NCBI GenBank assembly: GCA_026874595.1
Contig: CM049309.1
Span: forward strand, 19,471,576 to 19,535,575
Length of the DNA stretch: 64,000 nt
Source: Sipunculus nudus
Taxonomy: Eukaryota > Annelida > Sipuncula > Golfingiida > Sipunculidae
Direction of reading: 5' to 3'
A model generated the notes under the pieces. That model did no database searches and was not told where the DNA came from. It worked only from the letters and a program-made list of their open reading frames with translations. Shown here in pieces: positions 1 through 13,306 of this stretch (position 1 is the first letter of the stretch; the number at the start of each line of letters is the position of its first letter). The position numbers and the translations under genes are program-made.

Positions 1-69
1 GTGAAAAAAAATGTGAAAAATTTGCTGTTCAGTGGAACCTGTCCAAATCACCACCCATCTGATAAGACC

Positions 70-1622
70 CAGAGATTGGTCCAAATACTTTTAAAGTAAC
101 CGATTACAAATACAATTACTTTTTAAAATAATCGATTACAATTACAATTACTTTTGTATTTTAAGAAAAGTAATCGATTACAATTACAATTACTTATTAA
201 AGTAATTGCAAGTACTTTTTCAATTACTTTTGTTATTAATGGCTATTAACATTATGATAGAAACAACTGGATCAGATATTGGTGTGAGCTCTTAAATCTC
301 TGTGGCAATTGCAAAAGTGACTAAATGAATTTATTTAAATAAAATTTAGCTCGAAAGCTCTCCGAGACTGCATGTATTCCTTCATCAACATTCTGGATCA
401 CCCAGTCTTGAATATTATCAGGATTCTGATCAAATTAATTGAATTAATAATCAAATAATCTTGCAAGCACTGGAAATATACCAATACACGCTGAGAAATG
501 TGTGTCACAATTCAATCTTGATGGTTGCATCACAAGTCAGGTGTGTCTCCTATTTATAAGGAGGTGCAAATTAGGCAACAATTTTGCTTAAAATCCATGC
601 AGTGTCAACTTGCATCCCATTGGAAAAATGATGCTAAAGTGTCCTCCAATAACGGGATATAATGGTCTTGATTGCCAAAATGGCACAGAATCCATCAAAC
701 AAAACATTATGGCAGTCCAACTTACCTCTAACATTTATTGGATTGTTCTTAGATGTTACCCTAACCATCCATATAATTTTATCAAAATCTTTCCTTAACT
801 GTTTTGAGTAAAGTTGCTTATAGACAAACCAATGAATGGCAAAACAAATGATCTCTGCAACCATGTGAAGTTATAATTAAAGGGACTTTTCACAAGAAAA
901 GTACCATAATTATACAGGCAGTATAGTGTTTTATCCTCAAAATATAATGGTATCTGCAAATATTATGTTCTGGAACCATTGCTTTCTCCTTTGCACAAAT
1001 CAAATTAAACTTGTTCCAGTTGCTACTTTCAGTGGTGCCAAATACAAACATAGTACACATACCACCTGGTGGCTGTACCAAGCAATTTCACAAATCAAGA
1101 ATTTTCAATCTTCCAACTTTCTTCTCCTTAGCTGAGAGTTTTCACGCATGCACAAGATGAGACCTCTGGTAGTATGATGAACCGACACGTGGACTGTGTA
1201 TACTAACACACATAACCACACCACAATTAACATGTAAATTGGAGATAATAAGTCAATGTGCCTGGAAATTTTTGCTGGGAAAACTTTTATATTCAGAGAC
1301 AATGAATTGCATGAGAAAAAACACATGGCTTCAAATTTTTATGTGCCTTAGAAGTATATGAAATGTTCATTACTTACAGCCATGGGGAATTTTGGTTGTT
1401 CTACAGGTATGCTTCAATAAATTTTAAAGTTTGATGGAATTATACTTAAAAGTAATCGAAAAGTAATTGTTCAAACAGTTGAACAAATTACTTTTCAAAA
1501 GCAATCGATTACAATTACAATTACTTTCCATGATAAGAAAAAATAATCGATTACAATTACAATTACTTGAAAAAGTAATTGTAATTACAATTACTTAAAT
1601 TACAATTACTTTTGGACCCAAC
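70..1622. mobile_element. Probable non-autonomous DNA transposon with AATCGATTAC subterminal repeats
   Basis: Both ends are packed with copies of an AT-rich palindromic motif of the type AAGTAATCGATTACAATTAC (about 93-240 and 1443-1616), while the middle lacks them. The extreme ends carry GGTCCAAA at 78 and its complement TTTGGACC at 1611. A 12-bp direct repeat, TCTGATAAGACC, lies immediately outside both ends (58-69 and 1623-1634). It could be a target-site duplication, although 12 bp is long for most families and the motif may belong to a host repeat. No transposase reading frame is seen inside. The superfamily is not assigned. Confidence 0.45.
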
Positions 1623-2780
1623 TCTGATAAGACCACATATCTATTACTACCACCCTTAAAGTGAGAAAATTCATTCACATTGGCTACAATTGAAGTGTCT
1701 AATAGTCCGCTGGATGGTCTTATAACACACATATTTCACTGTTTATATCCAGTGTGTATGTGTGTGTGTGTGAGAGAGAAGTATAAGAGAAGTAACCACC
1801 TTTAGAGCCAATATCATAACATAAATCATGTTCAGTTCAATGTGAATGGCCTGTACATAATTTCCAGCTATATAAACAGACATATCATGATATATGATTG
1901 ACAAGTCAGGGAATCAATATTTGTATGGGTGTGATAAGTCTCCAGGCACCTAACTAGGAGGAACTATTAAACCGCTACAACAGAACAGGTTGCAGCCAAA
2001 CAATTAACAATGAATGATCCGGGAGAGCTGTTCTGGGGCTCTCCACAAATGGGTGTGACCAGTTTGCTACCGCATGTGCATGCCATCATACCTAAGTAGG
2101 TCTACATATTATCAAGGTGTGGTTCACAAATGCCAAGAGATTAGATACTCAACAGGGTTGCTACAGACCCAATAAATCTTATAAATGCTTGTGACACACA
2201 GGTTAAAGTGTTCACTTAGTTTGGGCCAAGTATAAGAAATGAAAATTATCATTATTTCAAGTATGTAATGCAGTGCTTTTGCCCCACCTGTGAATAATTA
2301 GTTGAGATGTCTGTTTTCAAGGTAAGGCCAGGCATTACTTACAGCCGGTAAACATACGTGAAATTCTAACCATGCCTGCACCAGCACGATCATGTAGCTG
2401 TCTTGCTGCTTCAGTTGCTGACTGCCAAGCTGCCAGTCATTGTAGATGCTTGGATCTCTCGGTATTAGAATACACGCCCTTGTAACATATACACAGACCT
2501 CGCCCTAAATGTTTTCAGCAGGGCAGTGGGGAACACCCCAGGTACAGAAATACCTTAGCATGCCAGCCCCTAACAGACTGTGCCAGACTGGTGATGCTGT
2601 CGAAGGTGGGCGTGAGGCACTGGTGGTGCCTGAACAAAACAAGACCATGAATCAGCTGTTATTACCTGAGCCATGTCTGTTTGTTTGTCTGTCTGCTTTA
2701 ATCCCCCACTTCAGTGAAATGGTGGGGGGGGGGGGGTGGGGGGTAGTGATAAGCTCTATCCATCTGTTCATCTATTTATC

Positions 2781-2836
<56 letters not shown>

Positions 2837-3616
2837 TGATGATACAATATGTCATAAACTGATATTTCAATCCAGTTGTAATTAACACTTGAGGTGTTTT
2901 GTAGAGAAGAACCCGACTTGGTTTGATTTTCGTCACAGTTGATGTTTAAGTATTCTCAATTTTCAGTTTTCACTACAGCAATGCACATGCAGCAATATAT
3001 ATCTCAAAACCACAACCTCAATTTTAATTTTAATTTTAAATTTATATGACATTTTTAGTGTTTAAATCCGTGTTTAAAAATGAAATATAAAATTTTCTAT
3101 TGAATCAAAATTAAAAATTCAATTTTAAGTTAGAAAGAATCATGATGGAGCAAAACAATAAACGGTTTCGAGAGAGTGTCATAATTAGTTTGAAATTAGC
3201 TAATTAAAAAGTAGTTTGCTGTTTTCTGTTTCTGGTTGCTTAAAATGGCGCAACATTTAAAATGTTAAAAAATGTTACAATTTCTTATGAAAATGAATGT
3301 TTATTTCATAAATACATATACCATAAGAAAGATCTCTGTAAGAGGTTCAAAATTATATGTATATTATGGGTATAATATACATTTGAAATAGCTATTGGAT
3401 TGATTTCAAATTTAGCAGATTTTGACAAATTTGGGAGGGTTTGCCAAATTTAGGAGGTTTTACGAGGGATGCTTCTGTAATGAAGCATATGTTTCATAAA
3501 CTTCATATATATATAGAGAGAAATTTCAATGCTAGCATAAAAACAACAACGTTCATTGCACTGTGACAGATTTCTCTCTGCTATGGATTATAGCAAAATT
3601 TGCATAATAGCATAAT
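1623..3616. other. Gene-free stretch
   Basis: No exon or reading frame with recognisable protein similarity was found. The stretch holds short GT and GA runs near 1750-1780, a G-rich run at 2723-2746 and an (AT)n tract at 2787-2832. The rest is AT-rich with no obvious repeat boundaries. Confidence 0.5.
2787..2832. repeat. (AT)n microsatellite
   Basis: This is an uninterrupted run of TA dinucleotides of about 46 bp. It lies 40 bp after a G-rich homopolymer run. Confidence 0.9.
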
Positions 3617-3782
3617 AGTGGAACCACTCCGAGAGGGCACCTCTATAAAGTGGGCACCTCCTTGTAGTGGACAGTTTTGGACAGTCCCGACTTTTCTCCT
3701 CCTGATTGTTTATGTTGCGGTCATGACCTCCATACAGTGGGCACCTCTATTAAGTGGACAGTTCGGCAAGCCTACCTTTAGG
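3617..3782 (+). repeat. Pogo/Tigger-like MITE fragment
   Basis: It starts with AGTGGAACCACTC and contains repeated blocks GGGCACCTCTATAAAGTGG and GGGCACCTCTATTAAGTGG separated by a short spacer. The wording matches the interior of the better-preserved element at 32739-32915 (GGGCACCTC repeats after a CAGTGGAACCTC end). The right terminus is missing, so it is read as a truncated copy. Confidence 0.45.
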
Positions 3783-5418
3783 TGATGACAAAGGATCGCG
3801 TGTACAGGCAATAAATTAAAGAATTTCTAGTGCAATTCATGATAGATACCGTTTGGTACACAATGTCTAGCGAGTAATGTGCATCTAAAGAATAACATAT
3901 CACTTTAAAGAACACTCATAAAAGAAATGGAATATAAACCTATCCGTGGAATAAAATGAGTGCAGATGGCAGTACTAATATAAGAGGCTTGTGTTCACAC
4001 CTGTATGGCATATGGACTATAAGCAGGCTGGCGTACTGGTGTTACACCCATTCGGCAGCGTACATTCATTACCGAGGCTGTCACGCACTGCAAGTCATAT
4101 ATTGTTGGGGATGGGTGGTGCCGGCAATTGGATGATTACCTAAATGAATAGTAGCAGTTACACTTTCTATATACTGTCAGTCTGGAGTGTTAACAGAAAA
4201 TACAAAAAAGGACCCCGGTAAATGACAAGTCGTATAGATGATAAAACGCTGTTAATATATGGAGTATCACCTCCAAGTGTTGGTCTAAATCTGTTCTGGG
4301 CGTTTCGCATTCATTCTCTCTAGGCCGCCATATGTCAAAATTACCTTACACGCCCACTGCATGCTATCTGAACGAGGTCTGACTGCATGGGGCGGCCTGA
4401 ATTCAGTCCTTGGTGCTTTGCGGAGTAAAGTAACTGTTATTGGTCTAATTTCTGCCCTTTGTGTATTTTAATCACGTGCCTGTCTCACTTTACATAGTTT
4501 GTCTCCTTTGTCTATAATTTCCTTCCCTACTTATCACATTGGTTCGTTGTATTTCAGCCCGCCTCTCTCTCTCTCTCACTCTCACTCTCACTCTCTCGTA
4601 ACAGTTTTCCTGCGCCGCGCTATCTGTAAGTACAGTTGCTGATATATGCCATTTTTGTTTAATTTGTGACGCGATATATACATGAAAACCCGTCACTCAC
4701 GTCCACTCATGGAAAACGGTCACTCGAGTCTGCTTATGTCAAATTACAGACGTATCTTAACACCACCTTCCTTGTTTAAACTGATTGGGGCCTGCGATAT
4801 GCGAGTTAATTAAAAATCGCCGTCACGGTGGGAGGCTGCAGCTATATATTTTACTTCCAGCAAGTGGTTTTATAATAATCACCTGTATCAGCCCGTCCGT
4901 ACGTGTGACAATCTATACCATTCAGAGGTGACGCCTTCAAAACGGTTACTAATCCCATGCAGTTGTTTCTTATGGCTCTCTTTATCAGTTTACATACTTG
5001 CTATACACACTAGGCTAGGTTCCCTGTTTTCTTGCCTTTCATAAAAAGTTTTCAGATTTAAGAAATTTTCATTAAACATCATTAAGTTTGCGTTTCTGAC
5101 ATTATATTTTGTTAGATATTTAGTCCCCAGGAACAGATTTAGTTCATACTATCAAATATTCTCAAAATGATTCAGTGCAGTTAATAAGAACCATACTGAC
5201 AATGCAGTCACTTAATATAATATCGACGTGTTTTACAATAAAGTTGCATTTTCAAGAGTGTCGTCCTGTACGTACAGTACATATAAACAGATACACTTGA
5301 GTGTCTTTAATTCGAAACCTTTCATGTCTGACAAATCAAGTGAATGAGAGCATAGCGTGACAGATATACAGAGTGCATTTATTTATACATGTTTAACAAA
5401 ATAGTGTGTGTGTATGTG

Positions 5419-5473
<55 letters not shown>

Positions 5474-7362
5474 AGGGGGGGGGGGGGGGGGGGAGGCAGG
5501 AATTAATGATTCTCTTGAGTCCATTAGTCCAACCTCGATCACTTATTTTCTCGAGGTAACTTGACAATCATATATATATAGTGCCTGCAGTTGCAGTAAA
5601 CCATATTATTACCCAAATATAGCAAAGGGGCAAAAACCGTGTACAACTGGAGGAACCCATCAAGGAAAACCCATAAAGAAGCTGATGCATGTTATGCAGT
5701 GTACTCGAATTAATGTCAGACCAAATTGTTGGACCAATACACATCAACATGATCGCTCTACAGACTTAAAGTATATTCAGAGTTTGATCGAAATGGCACC
5801 TTATTCCTGAATCCTTAGATGCCGATTTGATCTGCAGAAGAGACTTATTGTAGATATTTATGAACACAACCATTTTAAATCGGACAATCCTGTTTTAACA
5901 GTTTTGAGTGGTGACATTTGAGTGGGTGACGATATTGGCGATTCCAACTCGTAGTGTGCCAGCGGAGGGTTCTTGGCGGGCATTGGCTGTGCTGCTGCGC
6001 CTGTTTACGGATGTTCCGGCTTCTGCGGTGTGCCTGTGGGTGCTGTTGCTCTCCGGTCTCCTCATCTCCTTTTCTTATTCTTAATTCTTCATCTCCGAGG
6101 GGGGGGGGGGGGGGGGCTCGCTGGTGACTGAAACGACGCGTTTTCGACTCCAACCAAAATTCTACGCCTAGGGAGCGCTCAGGGATTGGGTCTTAGACCA
6201 TTCTAACTAAATACATCTTGAGCGACATGTCAGTCAAGAGACAATTAAAAAATGTGACACTTTATTTTGACATATTTGAGTGGGAAAATTTGATAAATAA
6301 GATGCTTTTTATGTTGAGTTGACAAATTAGTTATATTCTGTGAATACAAAAATCTATCTAGAAAATCAGGCTCTGCGTACATTTGAGTTAATCAGCCACG
6401 TTCCGCACCCAGTTTTGAAAATCAATCAATAATTTGCCTTAGCAGACGTTGTGGTAAAAGTGTAAACATATTGAGAGCTAATCTTTAGGAAAATGTTGTT
6501 ATCAGGAGCAAAAGATGAAAAAGAGACTTAGCGTATAGCTTTAGTGACACAGGTTGGCTGCATTAGTGCATGATTTTATAACTATATACATGTATACATG
6601 CAATGTGCACACCTATACGGAGATGTCCCGTCTTACGCTCATTTATTGTCAAGCTATATATATATAACTTGCTAAACAGATATAAATGCACCTAGAAGAC
6701 ACAGTTCAATAAACAAATAACAAATGCACATTAGAACTTTTTGTCAGCTCTACTCGCCCAAAATGTTACGAACAATTGTGATACGGGTCATTATCCGTCA
6801 TCTATCAGGCATGCAATCTGTAGAGCATGCAGGGCTGATGCGCAACCATATATTTAAAATTGGCACGTTTATTTCTCCATGCACTAATAGCATTGTACTC
6901 TTGTATCGTATTTCCAATGAGGGCTAAAAATTACCCATGTGCATGTTTACATTTGTTTGCGTCCCAAAGTACACTAAACCACAAACGAGAGAGAGAGATA
7001 ATTGCTCCTGTGGGAGTCTTGTCGGAGAGACGATCATAATTTTTCTTTATTAGTTATTGACCAGCGAGGTTATTGGATTGTGTCCAAGTATTATATGCTT
7101 GAAGTTTAACCGTTTATAAAGAATTTGTTGTCACAGACCATAAGCCATGACCCAGTGTTTCTACTGGCATATTACCGTTCTTGGGTCCGCGAAGGGTTTT
7201 TCAATGGGTTAAACTTTCACCCGCTGCACGTGCTGGCTGTTATTTTTTTTAATAATTGGCCCTGCGAATGTTCTTTCGCGAAATTTTCGAAATATCACAG
7301 GATTTAATTAAAATATTAAATCATGCCCCCTTTTGGAAAGTTGGCTATAATTATAATTAAGG
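3783..7362. other. Gene-free stretch with microsatellites
   Basis: No convincing coding exon is visible. Open frames here are short and of low-complexity composition: the serine/leucine-rich frame at 5379-5567 comes from the (GA)n tract, and the proline run near 6100 comes from a G homopolymer. A CT-rich tract lies at 4562-4595. The remainder is unique-looking AT-rich DNA. Confidence 0.5.
5421..5493. repeat. (GA)n followed by a G homopolymer
   Basis: About 50 bp of GA dinucleotides run into a G tract of about 20 bases near 5475-5493. A separate 18-base G tract lies at 6099-6116. Confidence 0.9.
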
Positions 7363-7665
7363 CTTTGCGTCTCGAAATACGGTCGTTCACAAGATCGGGT
7401 TCGGCTCTCGAATGGCATGGCTGGGTATCCGCTGCTGGGATCGGTAGAGGGAATGTAGGTTGCTTCTGGCTTTGCGGCTGTGGATGCTGTAGCTTTCCTG
7501 AAAGATCACCGACTCGGGATGGACGCTGGCGGCCTTTGCGGATCTCTGCTTGGCTTGGTGTGGCATTGCGACTGTTGGCTCAGAGAACGTGCTTTTAGTA
7601 GCGCACAGGGCTGAGGTCTTCACCGCAGCAACCTGTAGCTGCTCGACGAGCGTATACTTCCTTTG
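7363..7665 (+). repeat. Dispersed repeat, copy A of an inverted pair
   Basis: From TCTCGAAATACGGTCGTTC onward this segment matches the reverse complement of 13015-13306 over about 280 bp at roughly 80% or more identity by eye. The landmarks TTCGGCTCTCGAATGGCATG, GATGCTGTAGCTTTCCT and GGCTCAGAGAAC are shared. It is markedly GC-richer than its surroundings. No intact open frame is common to both copies, so it is treated as a dispersed repeat and not a gene. Its family is unknown to me. Confidence 0.75.
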
Positions 7666-8422
7666 GCTTGGCTAGGACAGTTGACATCGTTCCCAACACT
7701 TGGAGACAACAAGGGAATTTCCGAGGCGTGGCCACAGCGTTGAGTAACAATTAACGATTTGTTGCCCAGTTGGACTGTGCACATTTCATGTGAAAAAGGT
7801 TTGAGTTATATCCAAAGACTGGTGCATAACTAAATTCAAGACAGAAAATGCAAAGAGGTATAATTATTGTATCTGCTAAATGATTGTGTACTTTGTACCC
7901 GGTGCTTTTCAAACTGTTTACTGGTTGAATCATCACTTTTTTTTGTGATTACTTATTGTTCGCACCCGAGACAGAAATCGGCGTTCTGCGACTCCGTCAT
8001 TATCAAGTCAAAGGTCCGGAGCTGTGACGTAGGTTACTCTCAGCTGATGTCCTTGGTTGCCATGACAACTGAAAGGCCCCGTGGATGTGTAGAATTGTAA
8101 ATAGCATGCACTTCTTTGTTTTTCATGGTTTTGTGAAAGTAGTTAGTAAAGTCACAAACCGTAACTGGCGTACCGTATATAATGTTAACTTTGGTTCAAG
8201 GCCCTGCATATGTGTTCTTGTGTTACAGCATCGCGTGCATTTGAAATCGTCTATTATTGTTTATAATACTTTTTTTTTAAATACCCCATCTGCTCATACA
8301 TATATAGCTATAGATATGAGAACTATGAAATATCTATAGCCTTGTGATTACGACTACGGATATATGATTTGCGAATGAGGGAAAAAGTACACACACACAA
8401 CACACACACACACACACATATA

Positions 8423-8474
<52 letters not shown>

Positions 8475-9297
8475 TATATATATATATATTCCGACAGTAA
8501 ATGTAATACCCCCATTTATGTCGAATAGCAAGGCTGTCGTCCGGATTGTCAAGTCACAAGGTGACAGAGGATCACATTCATCCCGTTTTTGATGTTTGAA
8601 ATTCAACTTATAAGTTTTAAACTTTGTACGTGTTTGAAATTGCTATGATATATTTGAGTATTGTTGATTATAGATATAATGTATAACCTGTACACCATGA
8701 TGTAAGGTCAGGGTAATGGCCGGGTTGTTGACACTTATTTGTTGCACATGGTTAAGTTTTAGTGCTTTTCCCTGTTTTGTTCCCAACCTTTTATATCTCT
8801 GAAAGAAAAAGAATATTTTATCGGGATAATATGAGTTCATCTTTGGATATGCATACATCATCGTTTGTAATCGATTATGCAAAAATGCAATCGATTTAAT
8901 TTGGACAATGTCCAGGGGACATACATGCATGTATTAGAAAAAAAAAATAAATGGTGATGGTCTTGTTTTGGACTAGGCCCAAATCCTTATATTTTACTAG
9001 AACTTTAAATAAGCAATCTCTCTCTCTATATATATGCGTATGTAGTACCTATATTCGTATATATAGGTTTGCGTTTGCAGTACGCTTCGATCGCTCACCG
9101 CATAACGACTGAATATGCATATACGCATTGGGCGTGTTTTCATCCTATGAATATGTTCCTATCTTCTTGAACAAAGACCGTTTTTGTTCACAAACATAAA
9201 AAAGTTCCTGTGCATTGTTCAAGAAAAAAAGTAACCATCTCCTGGGCGCTAGAACGAGTTAAGAGCTGGGAACATTTGCTGCAAGAAAAGAAGTGAC
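7666..9297. other. Gene-free stretch
   Basis: Nothing protein-coding is recognised. The segment contains the compound microsatellite at 8389-8476 and otherwise AT-rich unique-looking sequence. Confidence 0.5.
8389..8476. repeat. (AC)n(AT)n compound microsatellite
   Basis: A CA/AC run of about 30 bp passes directly into an AT run of about 50 bp. Confidence 0.9.

Positions 9298-9298
<1 letters not shown>

Positions 9299-9351
<53 letters not shown>
9299..9351. repeat. (AT)n(GT)n compound microsatellite
   Basis: An AT run is followed by a short GT run. It flanks the tRNA-like SINE segment on its left. Confidence 0.85.
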
Positions 9352-9410
9352 AATATCCATGCTGGTTCATTGTTTATAGATGGAAATGGTATACACAGAA
9401 AAGTCGGTTC

Positions 9411-9487
9411 GTTGCCGGTGGGAATCGAACACATGATCTTCCGATTCCCTGTGCGGCTGCCGTAACCATGCACTTGGCTAAGACAGA
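9411..9487 (-). mobile_element. tRNA-derived SINE segment (head)
   Basis: On the minus strand the segment reads as a tRNA-like RNA polymerase III promoter: an A-box-like TAGCCAAGTGCATGG (complement of 9466-9480) followed about 40 bp later by a B-box-like GTTCGATTCCC (complement of 9420-9430). It does not fold into a complete tRNA with a matching acceptor stem, and it sits between two microsatellites. This favours a SINE head over a functional tRNA gene. Confidence 0.5.
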
Positions 9488-9547
9488 TCCCCAGACAGTC
9501 TGTGTATTTGCACACTTTCATGGGAACCAGCGAAGTACTGGTGGCCT

Positions 9548-9550
<3 letters not shown>

Positions 9551-9621
<71 letters not shown>

Positions 9622-9632
9622 CGTGTGTGTGT
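9551..9632. repeat. (AT)n(GT)n compound microsatellite
   Basis: About 35 bp of AT is followed by about 45 bp of GT with a few GC interruptions. Confidence 0.9.
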
Positions 9633-11192
9633 ATATTAAAAAAAAACAACAACACTGTTTCATGTATACCTGATATGCTCAGTAAAATAACGGACATGCA
9701 CCTTTAATGTAAATAGCCCTAATCCAGAAAAAGCATAACTGTATATCAGAAATATTTCTTGAATTAAGAATTGTTTTAAACAGATGTCATGGATTGAGAG
9801 TGTTCATAACAATGGTCTTGGCTCGAGGATTGTATATAATAAATGTCTTGAATTAAGGATTTTATAACTACAAACTTGCCCTGACCAGAATACTTAGTAT
9901 ACAAATTATGATTATTTATGTTTGTCATTATTTAATTATCGACTTCGAATACATCGATCATTGCATGTCAATGCCATTTTGATTGCCCATTCTTTTTTAT
10001 ACGCCAAATTTGTGTTGTGCTGGGAAACACAAGACTATAAATCTATGTGACCATGAATACTAAATCCATTGTACTCAGTAGGGGGTCGCAACGGGAAGCA
10101 CTCCATTATTACTTTCATGTAAAAGTGCCAATGAAGTTGTTCATAAGGGTATAGTTGAACCTCGACCTAGAGTGAAAAAGGCTCAGACGAAATCACATAT
10201 GTTCATTGCGGACCAGAGGTTATCGCTGGGGCCAAGAGCGACGCACCAATTTAGACTGGGCGTTGTCTCACATTTGAGAGGTAAATATGGCGCAATAGGT
10301 GTAACGCTTTGGTGTAATCTTATCAGCTCGGTTCATCGACCCCACTCCATGCGATAACAACTTGTGAACATAGTGTAAAATACGACTATGCACAATAATA
10401 TCCGCATTATCACGGTACAACAGAACCCGACGTTACTCGGCCGCGGCTGTTTGTATTCATGTTAAATGATATCGCTTGTGGCTTCTGTTACTTTGAGCTG
10501 TGTGTACACTGGGTGGAGCTCGCTTTGGTAAAGTGATACATACGCTTGGAGAGTGCAAGGTCAGCTGGGCGTGAACCCGGTACACACACACGTAACCTAT
10601 CACACTAACTGCTATCAGAGATTGTTAACAACATGTGGCAGTCCGCGGGTTTGCTGTCTGCTCCTCCTAGAGACCCGGGTTTTAGCCCTATTTGTCTCAA
10701 TCGGTTTTAATTCACCAGTCATTTGCACGCTGTCGGTTTGTGTAAACCATGTTTGTTAAGGGTTTCATTAGAAAAGACGCCTTGTACAAAAGTAAACCCA
10801 GTTACTGCATGTATGGTATCGAATATACGGTCAACATTTCCCGATATTTCGATATTATACATTTTACCTTTTTTATAATGAGGGTAATTGAAGCGTTCCG
10901 GCAATTACCTACAGCTTGTACATTATTGACTGGAATAAAAACAGGAAAAATAATTATGAAATTTAATCTTTAATATAGGACCTACATTTGTAATCGCTCT
11001 CTCTCACTCTCACTCTCTCTCTTTCCAGAAGCGGATCGGGGAGGGGGGGGGGGGGCGGGGGGCGTTTCGTGGCGTCCGTGTCAAAATACGAATTGATATC
11101 TGGGTTTAGGCCTAGTTAGTTTTTTTCCGAAGCCGATTTCATGGTGTGTGCTTCACATTGTGCCCGTACTTATGCGCAAGGAATTATATTAT

Positions 11193-11330
11193 AATTTGCT
11201 CCTTGTTTAGATATAATGTGATACAGAGATAATTAATACAAAAACGTTTATATTATCAATAATTTGCTGTTTGTTTAGATATAATGTGATACAGAGATCA
11301 TTTATACAAAAACGTTGATATTATCAATAA
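11193..11330. repeat. 68-bp tandem duplication
   Basis: Two units begin AATTTGCTCCTTGTTTAGAT (11193) and AATTTGCTGTTTGTTTAGAT (11261). Each continues with ATAATGTGATACAGAGAT and ends with a TATTATCAATAA block, and the copies differ at only a few positions. Confidence 0.85.
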
Positions 11331-11840
11331 ACAGAAGGCCAGTTGGATGCTTGCCAAAAGACAGATGCACAGATTACATCATACTCATGGACCAACGAAT
11401 CTCAGTGACTATTTTATTTTGTAAGGAGAGAGTTTTTGTTGTCACCGCCAGAAGGATATGTGTTCAATAAATTCCCGTTCGTGTGTTTGTATGTGCGTGT
11501 GTGTTTGCGTGTTTGTTCACATCATATCTCATGCAGTTATGAACGGAATCTCATAAAATTATCACTGCATTTGGGAATGATCTGGATTCAGTAACGCCAT
11601 CAAGGAATTTTCACTAACGCACAGTCAGTCATTCAGGAATGAACTTGGGATATGGGCAAAATAAGTGAATCAAAACACGGTTTTTGCCGCGTCTCATAAT
11701 AGGGACCTCCCACATGGCTTAGGCTTGCATTCCTTAGAATGCAGATTTGTAGGCAAGTTCTACGGTAATTTCTCCCAGTCAAAATAATCTTGACAATTAT
11801 GTGAGTAGAAACCTAAATACATATCCATGTATAATATACT

Positions 11841-11847
11841 GTGTATG

Positions 11848-11926
<79 letters not shown>

Positions 11927-11928
11927 TA
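11841..11928. repeat. (GT)n(GA)n plus G-run microsatellite
   Basis: GT dinucleotides pass into GA dinucleotides and end in a short G homopolymer. This is the same order as at 5421-5493. Confidence 0.9.
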
Positions 11929-13014
11929 CTGTTTTAGTGATAGATGTTAAGGGAACTATAACACGTCTTTGCTTCGTGCGTTAATTACTATCTTGACCCC
12001 TATTTTGGGGGTACATGAATACATGAATTTAATTCAGATTACAGTGACTGTATAGTTCAAGATTTGAAATTGAAAGGAAAGGCGCAGGAACAGAGGGACT
12101 GGGAGAACATAGGTCATCATGGTACCCAGGGCGAAAACTAAATGTAGATGTCGACCTAGGTACCATCATGAACGTAGGTACGCTCCCTGAAAGTATGTGG
12201 CTTGGAAAAGGGAAGATTACTTTTGCGAATTGCTGAATCACGGCATAAAATCCAGAGTACCTTCCGCTTCACACAGCTTCACAAAAAGTACGCACGTACT
12301 GGCATGATGGTGTAATACATGATCATGCATATATGACTTGAACGATTAATGGTTTGCGGACTTCTTTCACCTAATGGCTTGGAGCCCACTTAAAAGAGTA
12401 ATGTCAACCGGTAGCATCTGCGTACCAAAGAATTTCCAACAATATTCAGGTTAAAAAATATTTACGAACAGCAAATGCCAAATCCTGGAATTTTGTAAAT
12501 ACTTGCTGAATCATCCGGCAGGTGGCGCCACATGCGACAGGGCGCACTTACTAATGAACTGCGCGACTGATTTCAGCATGGCTGGTTTCATGTCATCATT
12601 TTTATCACAATATTTAGTTATATAAAAGAATAATTCCTTGTTATATACCATAGTTTTTGTTAATATGCTCATATATTGTTAAAGAGAAACTAAACTATTC
12701 CGCGAGTCCCACACGTGCATAAACTACCGTTAAATAAATGCATCACTAATTCACTATTAATATAATCCATACATGGTTGTTTAAAAAAAAAGAGGAGTAA
12801 ATACAGGGATAGTATACTTAAACTGACAGACAACCCTAATTTTGGTAAACTAAGGATTCTTGGTACATTATGTAGGTGTGCACGAAACTTGAGATAGCTT
12901 GTCTGTTTAAAAGATGTACACTAAGATGAACTCTAAGATGAAAATATTTTTATAATTTGTCAACAGATGGCGCCACTTTCAAGTAAATCATTCGCATTTG
13001 CTTTCAGTAGCAGC

Positions 13015-13306
13015 AGAAGAAGTTAACGCTCATCGAGCAGCCACAGGTTGCTGTGGTCGTGATCTCAGCCCTGCGCGCTCCCTAAGCATGTTCTCTGAGC
13101 CAACAGACGCGATGCCACACCAAGCCAAGCAAAGTGCCGCGAGAGACCGCCACCGTACATTCCGACCATTGATCTTGTAGGAAAGCTACAGCATCCGCAG
13201 CCGCAATGGCAACCTACATTCCCTCTACTGATCCCAGCAGCGGAGACCCAGCCATGCCATTCGAGAGCCGAACCCGATCTTGTGAACGACAGTATTTCGA
13301 GACGGA
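13015..13306 (-). repeat. Dispersed repeat, copy B of an inverted pair
   Basis: Reverse complement partner of 7363-7665. The shared 5' landmark TCTCGAAATACTGTCGTTC ends at about 13303, and the similarity runs down to the GCTGCTCGATGAGCG block near 13030. The two copies lie about 5.4 kb apart in opposite orientation. A block of about 60 bp in the middle has diverged or been replaced. Confidence 0.75.

Larger units (their letters stand above)
9640..12959. other. Gene-free stretch
   Basis: No exon or transposon protein is recognised. Small repeats inside are the 68-bp duplication at 11193-11330, a CT-rich tract at 10998-11022, a G run at 11041-11062 and a GT/GA microsatellite at 11841-11928. 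Confidence 0.5.

Noticed and set aside
5379-5567. Ser-Leu repeat frame
   Set aside because: It is a translation of the (GA)n microsatellite.
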